Part shown: positions 8,891 to 14,297 of the stretch, piece by piece
How positions within the stretch are numbered: position 1 is the stretch's first letter
How the letters are laid out: each line of letters opens with the position of its first letter
From: Sphingobacterium thalpophilum
GTDB lineage: Bacteria > Bacteroidota > Bacteroidia > Flavobacteriales > Flavobacteriaceae
Assembly (NCBI GenBank): GCA_943325255.2
Contig: CALPOS020000034.1
Location: 1-14,297, forward strand
Reading direction: 5' to 3'
Length of the DNA: 14,297 nt
The notes under the pieces: generated by a model
What the model saw: the letters and a program-made list of their open reading frames with translations, nothing else
Database searches by the model: none
What the model was told of the DNA's origin: nothing
Made by a program: the position numbers and the translations under genes

Positions 8891-9147
8891 CTATTATTGT
8901 TATTAATCTTTTATTTTGAACAATTAATTCAAAAAATTATGGGGTGTAATTCCTTTTTAATTTTCTACCGCTGGCGCGAATTTATAGTCCTTGACAAACC
9001 AGATAGCAGGCGACTAGAACATGCGACTACCATAGCAAAGTCTATAGTTCACCTCTGCTTTCCTTTGAATAAATTTAATCATTTTCTATCGAATTCAAAG
9101 TAAAGGCAAAGTCTCCCTTTGAGCAAACATTACAACACAAATCCAAC

Positions 9148-9177
9148 AAAAAAACCGCCTCGTTTCCAAAGCGGTTT
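9148..9177 (-). terminator. Intrinsic terminator of P2
   Basis: On the minus strand AAACCGC (9177-9171) pairs perfectly with GCGGTTT (9158-9152) across a 12-nt loop, running directly into a seven-T tract (9154-9148). It lies about 127 nt past the P2 stop and separates P2 transcription from the kinase operon. Confidence 0.82.
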
Positions 9178-9303
9178 AATTATTAACTAAACACTAAACT
9201 AAAAGCCTTCCTGTTTTTTATAATGCTAATCACCGAGAATCACGCTAAGTGCAAAGCTCAAAGGCACATCGTTTAAATTATTTTTAAAACCAATAAATCA
9301 TCT

Positions 9304-9880
9304 TTACGGGTGGTTCGAATAAATCGAATTTTCAACGTTGATAAAAAACACATCAGTGTCTGAACTATCAACCGTACCGTCTCCATTCAAATCCGTTGCC
9401 AATACTCCAAAATTTGAATTTTCAATATCCGAGAATAAACTATCAGAATCGGAACTATCAACCGTTTCATCTTGATTAACATCGCCAGAATAAAATGCCC
9501 AAACTCCTGTCTCCATCTCTCTCATATTGCTTCCATAAGCTTGGGTAGCAGCACTTGAGAAATCATAACTCAATGGTGAACTACCAATCGCTTGTGGTTC
9601 TGCACTCCAAGTTTGAAGTAAGTTGACGCCTCTAACAGCGATGTAATAAGACCCTGCTGGAGCAAAGCCGAATGTTACCGATAAAGTTCCGTCTGTTTTC
9701 AACATTCCAAATGCAAAATCAACTAAGGCATACGTAGTAGCATCATGCAATGAAACAGAGATCCCTTCAACTTCATCTGATGGAGAAACAGAATCTTGGT
9801 TCAATCGAACGGAGTTCATGGTATTACCACCTAGGTAGTAACCTTCAATAAACAGCGTCAAATTTACTACGGAACCACCA
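9304..9880 (-). other. C-terminal module of P2 with two dockerin-like calcium loops
   Basis: About 190 residues. A beta-rich part (LTLFIEGYYLGGNTMNSV, DEVEGISVSLHD, SYYIAVRGVN, PLSYDFSS) is followed by two EF-hand-like loops, GDVNQDETVDSSDSD and TDLNGDGTVDSSDTD, and the end SIYSNHP. The same type of tail closes many large Bacteroidota secreted proteins. It may serve in anchoring or protein-protein contact; that role is inferred. Confidence 0.72.
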
Positions 9881-12800
9881 CCAAATTCATCACAATTATT
9901 AGTCCACCAAGAGGCGTTATCATTACAATCAGCACCAGCATTAGTGCTTGAATAACCTGTTGGCACTCCAACTCCTGAACAAACAGAAGCCGTTCCGTTA
10001 TTATAGCCATCAGCGTCAGCATCGACATAGAACGTAGCAAATTGCCATTTCGTTCCGTCATTAGGATTACAATCAGTGCTGTTCGCTACATAACCTACTG
10101 GCTGCGTACAAGCTGTTTGTATATTAGCTATATCTCCAAAGCCATCACTGTCTGTATCAGCGTACCATGTGGTTGTACTTGCTGTTACCGTCGATAGTGC
10201 AGAAGTAGACGAACAACCATTGACATTGGTGACCGTTACCGTATAATCTCCTGGAGTTGAAACTTCAATAGAAGACGTTGTTTCGCCAGTTGACCATAGA
10301 TAAGATGAATACGGAGAGGTAAAAGCAATGTTTGAAACAGTTGCTGTGGCGGCACCAGAAGTATTATCGGACGATTCCATTATTAGACAAAAGTGCTGAC
10401 CAGCCGCTACAGGAATAGATGCAGTTCCGCTTTGTGTACTAGACCCTCCAGTATCATAGCCCGGAAACAAACCAGAAGCGCCTCCATCAATACTATACCT
10501 TGGATAATCATATGTAGCGCCGTCAATGGTACTATAACTCCAATCGAAAGTAATAATTCCTGTAGCATTGATAGTATTGCAATAACTTACATTCGTATTG
10601 CCCGATCCTCCATTGCTTGAAGTTAAAGTGATGGATGCAGGTGCTTCTTCAACATTTACCGAACCAAAATCGCCGTCACTGTGATTAGTTGACCAAGCAG
10701 CAGGATCAAAAGAACCTGCGAAGCCGTTCTGAGTCGGTACGACTGCGTCCAAAATTGTGGAACCTTCCGAGCAGAGCGATAAGTTCCCACTAATGCTCGG
10801 AGTAGGTAATGGGTTTACCGTTACGGTGACAGCTGCACAGCTGTTAGTATGGCAGTAACCAGAATATCTTGCAAAATAAGTAGTAGTAACAGTAGGTGAC
10901 ACCGTAATGCTATTACCAGTACCTGCGATTGTTCCTCCGCACGAACCGCTGAACCATTGTATAGTGGTATCAGAACCTAAGCTACCACCGAAAACCGCCA
11001 GTGTAGTGCTATTACCGTTACATATAGTTGTTGTACCTGTTATTCCGGTTGGGCCAGCTAATGAGTTAACCGTAACGGTTACTGTATTAGTGGTAGTGCA
11101 GCTTCCGGTAGTTCCTGTAACAGTATAAGTTGTTGTTGTTTCAGGGGTAACCGTAACTGATGCACCGCTCATATTTCCGGGCATCCAAGTATAGGTTGTT
11201 GCGCCGCTTGCAGTCAATATACTCGACGACCCAGGGCAAATTGTTGATAGTGAAGCAGTTGCCGAAACTGTTGGTGGTGGATTAACCGTAACTGCTGCCG
11301 AAGTTGTACCTATACAGCCATTTCCATCAGTAACATACACTTCAAAGTCTCCACCTGTGCTTGCTGAAATACTTTGAGTGGTAGCTCCTGTTGACCAAAG
11401 ATAAGATGAATACGGAGATGCAAAAACAATGTTTGAAACAGTTGTTGTGGTAAGGGGAGCTCCCTCATAATCATACGATTCCATGATCAGGCAAAATTGC
11501 TGACCAGCCGTTACAGGAATAGATGCAGTTCCGCTTTGTGGACCATTAACATAAAAATTAAAGCCCGGAAAAATAACAGGAGCGCCACCGTCAATACTAT
11601 ACATTGGCTGATCGCCAAACCAACTGTAACCGGCATTATAACTCCAATCGAAAGTAATAATCCCAGTAGCATTGATAGCATTGCAATAACTTACATTCCC
11701 CGAATTGCCCGATCCGCCGCGGCTTGGAATTAACTGTATGGATGTCGGTGCTCCTTCAACATTTACCGAACCAGAATCGTAAGTACTGTGAGTAGTTGAC
11801 CAAGCAGCAGGATCAAAATTACCTGCAAAGCCGTTCTGAGATGATAAACCTGCGTCTAAAACTGTGGAACCTACAAAGCACGATAAATTGCCACTAATGC
11901 TCGGAGTTGGTAATGGATTAACCGTAACGGTTACTTCATTAGTAGCAGTGCAGCTTCCTGTTGTTCCTGTAACAGTATAAGTTGTGGTTGTTGCAGGAGT
12001 AACCGTTACTGCTTCGCCGCTCATATTGCCAGGCATCCAAGTATAGCTTGTTGCGCCGCTTGCAGTCAATATACTCGACGACCCAGAACAAACTGCTGAT
12101 AGTGAAGCAGTTGCCGAAACTGTTGGTGGTGGATTAACCGTAACTGCCACCGAAGTTGTACCTATACAGCCATTTCCATCAGTAACATGCACGTCAAAGT
12201 CTCCACTAGTGCTTGCTGAAATACTTTGAGTAGTAGCCCCTGTTGACCAAAGATAAGATGAATATGGAAGTGTGGTAAAAACAATGTTTGAAACAGTTGT
12301 TGTGGCGGCACCCCCATTATTATATAACGATTCCATTATTAGGCAAAAGTGCTGACCAGCAGCTACAGGAATAGATGCAGTTCCACTTTGTGTACTAAGC
12401 CCTTCAGGATTATAGCCCGGAAACAAAACAGCAGCGCCTCCATCAATACTATACTTTGGATAATTATATGCAGCGATGTTATCGGTACTATAGCTCCAAT
12501 CGAAAGTAATAATTCCAGAAGTATTGATAGCATTGCAATAACTTACAGTCGTGCCGGCCCAGCCGCCATAGTTACTTGATGTTAAAGCGATGGATGCAGG
12601 TGCTCCTTCAACATTTACCGAACCAAAATCCCCTGCACTGTGCGTTGTTGACCAAGCAGCAGGATCAAAATTACCTGCGAAGCCATTCTGAGTTGGTATG
12701 CCTGCGTCTAAAACTGTGGAACCTACAAAACACGATAAGTTGCCACTAATGCTCGGAATAGGTAATGGGTTTACGGTTACGGTGACCGCTGCACAGCTGG

Positions 12801-14297
12801 TGCTCGGGCAGCTAGCAGAATATCTTGCAAAATAACTAGTGGTAACAGTAGGTGACACCGAAATGCTATTGCCAGTACCTACGCTAGTTCCTCCGCAAGA
12901 CCCGGAAAACCATTCTACAGTGGCATCAGAACCTAAGCTACCACCGGAAACAGTAAGCATTGTGCTATTACCGCTACATATAGTTGCTGTCCCAGATATT
13001 TCTGGTAGGTCAGTTGATGGTGGGTTAACCGTAACGGTTACTTCATAAGTAGTCGTGCAACTTTCTGTAGTTCCTGTAACAGTATAAGTTGTTGTTGATT
13101 CAGGAGTAACAGTAACTGCTGCTCCGCTCATATTTCCTGGCATCCAAGTATAGGTTGTTGCGCCGCTTGCAGTCAATGTACTCGACGAACCCAAACAAAT
13201 TGTTGATAGTGAAGCAGTTGCTGAAACTTTTGGCACAACGGTTATTGTGCGCACAGAAGTTGCCGTTGCACAAGAATTGCTGTTGGTAGACAACATTAGC
13301 ACTACTGTGCCGGAAAAATCGGGTTCCGGAGTATACAAAACGCTGGCAGGAGTTTCTGTTTGTGCCGTGGTGCTTAATGTTCCACCTCCAGACACTATTG
13401 ACCAAGCCCCTGTGACAGCACTTCCGCCAACACTCGCTCCGCTTAAGGTAATTGGAACGGTATACGAGGATTGGCAGGCATAGTTTGGCCCCCCTGCTGT
13501 TGCAGTATTTGAAGATGCAAGGAAGGATATTTGTGCACTTGCTGTCGCCTGGCAGCCATTGGCATTTGTAACTGTAACTGAATAGTTTCCAGGCGTTGCT
13601 GCTGAAACAGCTGAAGTAGTCGCATTACCTCCGAGTGTATTCCACTGGTAAGTTTCACCACCGCTTGCTGTTAATGGTATGTAACCCTTTACGCAAGATA
13701 ATTGACCTGTGGTAGGTGATACATTTGCAACAGGTAACGTATTTACGGTTATAGAGGTATTCGCTCCGCTAATACCCGTTGTTCTTACACATCCGCTTGC
13801 TGCTGTTATGGACGATAAAGTATAACTAGTGTTACCAGGAGCAGTTGCCGGGTTAGGGTTTGCATTAAACGGCGTGCCGCTTACTATTCCGGAATAAGTA
13901 GTTCCGTTAATGATTAAAGTAAAAGGACCAACGCCTGAGGTAGCAGTATAAGTCAATTGTCCTGTTCCGCCCAAACATACCGCATTAGCTGTTAAATTGC
14001 CCTGAGGTAAAGCATTTACAGTAATAGCTGGTGAAGTTACAACTGAACCACAGGCATCAGTAACTGAAACCGAATAGGCAGTTGTAGTAGTAGGATTAAC
14101 AGTAATTGCAGAAGTGGTAGCTCCTCCCGGTAACCATAAATAGGTAGCAAACCCAGCAGGTGCCGTCGAGGCAGCACGGGCAGGAGCGTTGACCAAAGTT
14201 CCGTTAACAGCCCCAGAAGAAACGCCATCAAGAGCGACGCTGCCACTTGCTTCATTAAATTTATAATAATGTAGTAATCCAACTTCATTGCCTATTA
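9304..14297 (-). CDS. Giant modular surface protein (P2), PKD/Ig-like repeats, MopE-type and dockerin-like C-terminus, 5' end beyond window
   Basis: The frame is open from the right edge to TAA at 9306-9304. The first in-frame TTG (14196) is not the start: the codons upstream stay open and encode the end of a LamG module (GLLHYYKFNEASGSVALDG). In order follow: the second half of an Ig/PKD-like domain (APAGFATYLW, 14170-14005); three more PKD/Ig-like domains (to about 13230); then units B-C-D, B-D, B-C-D (13230-10190). B is an Ig-like repeat with TYTWMPGNMSG; C has EWFSGSCGG or QWFSGSCGG; D is an Ig-like domain interrupted by an inserted module of about 145 residues. Two MopE-type metal-binding repeats (about 10180-9885) and a C-terminal module with two dockerin-like calcium loops (9880-9304) complete it. 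No typical type IX secretion sorting domain is seen at the end. Composition is rich in Thr, Ser, Gly and Ala. Surface display and an adhesive or glycan-binding role are inferred from the module families only. Confidence 0.93.
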   Translation of the reverse strand, partial: IGNEVGLLHYYKFNEASGSVALDGVSSGAVNGTLVNAPARAASTAPAGFATYLWLPGGATTSAITVNPTTTTAYSVSVTDACGSVVTSPAITVNALPQGNLTANAVCLGGTGQLTYTATSGVGPFTLIINGTTYSGIVSGTPFNANPNPATAPGNTSYTLSSITAASGCVRTTGISGANTSITVNTLPVANVSPTTGQLSCVKGYIPLTASGGETYQWNTLGGNATTSAVSAATPGNYSVTVTNANGCQATASAQISFLASSNTATAGGPNYACQSSYTVPITLSGASVGGSAVTGAWSIVSGGGTLSTTAQTETPASVLYTPEPDFSGTVVLMLSTNSNSCATATSVRTITVVPKVSATASLSTICLGSSSTLTASGATTYTWMPGNMSGAAVTVTPESTTTYTVTGTTESCTTTYEVTVTVNPPSTDLPEISGTATICSGNSTMLTVSGGSLGSDATVEWFSGSCGGTSVGTGNSISVSPTVTTSYFARYSASCPSTSCAAVTVTVNPLPIPSISGNLSCFVGSTVLDAGIPTQNGFAGNFDPAAWSTTHSAGDFGSVNVEGAPASIALTSSNYGGWAGTTVSYCNAINTSGIITFDWSYSTDNIAAYNYPKYSIDGGAAVLFPGYNPEGLSTQSGTASIPVAAGQHFCLIMESLYNNGGAATTTVSNIVFTTLPYSSYLWSTGATTQSISASTSGDFDVHVTDGNGCIGTTSVAVTVNPPPTVSATASLSAVCSGSSSILTASGATSYTWMPGNMSGEAVTVTPATTTTYTVTGTTGSCTATNEVTVTVNPLPTPSISGNLSCFVGSTVLDAGLSSQNGFAGNFDPAAWSTTHSTYDSGSVNVEGAPTSIQLIPSRGGSGNSGNVSYCNAINATGIITFDWSYNAGYSWFGDQPMYSIDGGAPVIFPGFNFYVNGPQSGTASIPVTAGQQFCLIMESYDYEGAPLTTTTVSNIVFASPYSSYLWSTGATTQSISASTGGDFEVYVTDGNGCIGTTSAAVTVNPPPTVSATASLSTICPGSSSILTASGATTYTWMPGNMSGASVTVTPETTTTYTVTGTTGSCTTTNTVTVTVNSLAGPTGITGTTTICNGNSTTLAVFGGSLGSDTTIQWFSGSCGGTIAGTGNSITVSPTVTTTYFARYSGYCHTNSCAAVTVTVNPLPTPSISGNLSLCSEGSTILDAVVPTQNGFAGSFDPAAWSTNHSDGDFGSVNVEEAPASITLTSSNGGSGNTNVSYCNTINATGIITFDWSYSTIDGATYDYPRYSIDGGASGLFPGYDTGGSSTQSGTASIPVAAGQHFCLIMESSDNTSGAATATVSNIAFTSPYSSYLWSTGETTSSIEVSTPGDYTVTVTNVNGCSSTSALSTVTASTTTWYADTDSDGFGDIANIQTACTQPVGYVANSTDCNPNDGTKWQFATFYVDADADGYNNGTASVCSGVGVPTGYSSTNAGADCNDNASWWTNNCDEFGGGSVVNLTLFIEGYYLGGNTMNSVRLNQDSVSPSDEVEGISVSLHDATTYALVDFAFGMLKTDGTLSVTFGFAPAGSYYIAVRGVNLLQTWSAEPQAIGSSPLSYDFSSAATQAYGSNMREMETGVWAFYSGDVNQDETVDSSDSDSLFSDIENSNFGVLATDLNGDGTVDSSDTDVFFINVENSIYSNHP
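9885..10180 (-). other. Two MopE-type metal-binding repeats in P2
   Basis: The encoded WYADTDSDGFGD, QPVGYVANSTDCNPND and then FYVDADADGYNN, PTGYSSTNAGADCNDN match the family of putative metal-binding repeats named after MopE: an acidic D-x-D-x-D-G loop followed by a DC-(N/D) motif. They likely form a rigid calcium-stabilised spacer between the Ig-like array and the C-terminal module. Confidence 0.72.
10312..10743 (-). repeat. Inserted module, copy 3, inside an Ig-like domain of P2
   Basis: This sits between STILDAV and YSSYLWSTGETT. It keeps GFAGSFDPAAWSTNHS, VSYCNTINATG, ITFDWSYST, YSIDGGA and HFCLIMES. Its second Ig half diverges from the other two (SSIEVSTPGDYTVTVTN), so the inserted module is better conserved than its host domain. 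Confidence 0.8.
11413..11850 (-). repeat. Inserted module, copy 2, inside an Ig-like domain of P2
   Basis: This has the same boundaries as copy 1 (STVLDAG before, YSSYLWSTGATTQ after). It is the most divergent copy in its middle (YSWFGDQPMYSIDGGAPVIF) but keeps NFDPAAWSTTHS, VSYCNAINATG, ITFDWSY and QFCLIMES. Confidence 0.8.
12265..12702 (-). repeat. Inserted module, copy 1, inside an Ig-like domain of P2
   Basis: About 145 residues lie between the Ig-like halves ending in STVLDAG and starting with YSSYLWSTGATTQ. Landmarks are GFAGNFDPAAWSTTHS, VSYCNAIN, ITFDWSYST, YSIDGGA, QSGTASIPV and HFCLIMES. It resembles beta-sandwich modules common in large Bacteroidota proteins; no function is known to me. 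The two cysteines could pair with each other. Confidence 0.8.

Larger units (their letters stand above)
8861..9303. other. Intergenic region between P2 and the sensor kinase
   Basis: This 443-nt gap holds the P2 terminator (9148-9177) and the kinase promoter element (8883-8890). The middle part, roughly 8965-9060, is noticeably richer in G and C than its AT-rich flanks. It has a 68-codon plus-strand frame (8897-9103, TTG start) with no ribosome binding site and overlapping the kinase promoter, so it is not called as a gene. Between 9180 and 9300 nothing recognisable was seen. Confidence 0.6.
10190..13230 (-). repeat. Long internal DNA repeats of P2 (units B-C-D, B-D, B-C-D)
   Basis: The same plus-strand sequence starting catccaagtata or catccaagtatag recurs at 13141, 12034 and 11182 (unit B), and gctgaccagc recurs at 12351, 11499 and 10395 (unit D). 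Offsets are 1107 and 852 nt for B and 852 and 1104 nt for D. Hence D-B repeats in tandem with an 852-nt period, and the whole B-C-D block recurs 1956-1959 nt apart. Similarity is visible at the nucleotide level over long stretches, not only in protein. Confidence 0.88.

Noticed and set aside
8897..9103. Plus-strand frame of 68 codons in the kinase upstream gap
   Set aside because: TTG start, no ribosome binding site, no recognisable family, and it overlaps the kinase promoter element.
10393..12579. Three similar plus-strand frames (10393, 11497, 12349) starting MLTS
   Set aside because: They recur only because they lie opposite the repeated D units of P2; the minus-strand frame is clearly the coding one.
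14194..14196. TTG as the start of P2
   Set aside because: The frame stays open to the right edge and the upstream codons encode a LamG C-terminal signature, so P2 is 5'-truncated by the window.

Overview
The window looks like chromosomal DNA of a member of the Bacteroidota, most likely a Flavobacterium-like marine or freshwater organism. The support is: AT-rich intergenic DNA; a good match to the Bacteroidota -7 promoter element (TAnnTTTG); a propeller-type sensor kinase paired with a LytTR regulator; and very large secreted proteins built from PKD/Ig-like, LamG, FG-GAP, MopE-type and dockerin-like modules. No RNA gene, insertion sequence, integrase or CRISPR array was seen.

All four genes lie on the minus strand, so the order of transcription is right to left. 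(1) 14297-9304 is the C-terminal 1664 or so codons of a giant modular surface protein (called P2 here). Its start lies beyond the right edge, and its stop is followed by a clear intrinsic terminator at 9148-9177. (2) 8860-5606 is a 1084-residue membrane sensor histidine kinase with a periplasmic propeller, Y_Y_Y, HisKA_2 and HATPase. It is preceded by a TATATTTG element and appears to start with TTG. (3) 5596-4892, 9 nt downstream, is its LytTR response regulator, followed by a weak terminator-like hairpin. (4) 4700-1 is the N-terminal 1566 codons of a second giant secreted protein (P1), with signal peptide, CUB-like, two LamG, GH54-like, Ig/TIG and five FG-GAP repeats. It runs off the left edge with no in-frame stop.

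The main interest is that a two-component system sits between two giant modular cell-surface proteins that share an unusual architecture: whole beta-sandwich modules (LamG in both proteins, and a separate module of about 145 residues three times in P2) are inserted inside Ig/PKD-like domains. Between the regulator and P1 there is a pair of 9-bp direct repeats exactly 21 bp apart. This is the geometry of known LytTR binding sites, so a working model is that the kinase/LytTR pair controls production of P1, and possibly P2. The model is an inference from position and motif. P2 also carries long, very similar internal DNA repeats with offsets of about 852, 1105 and 1957 nt, which points to recent segmental duplication or gene conversion within the gene.
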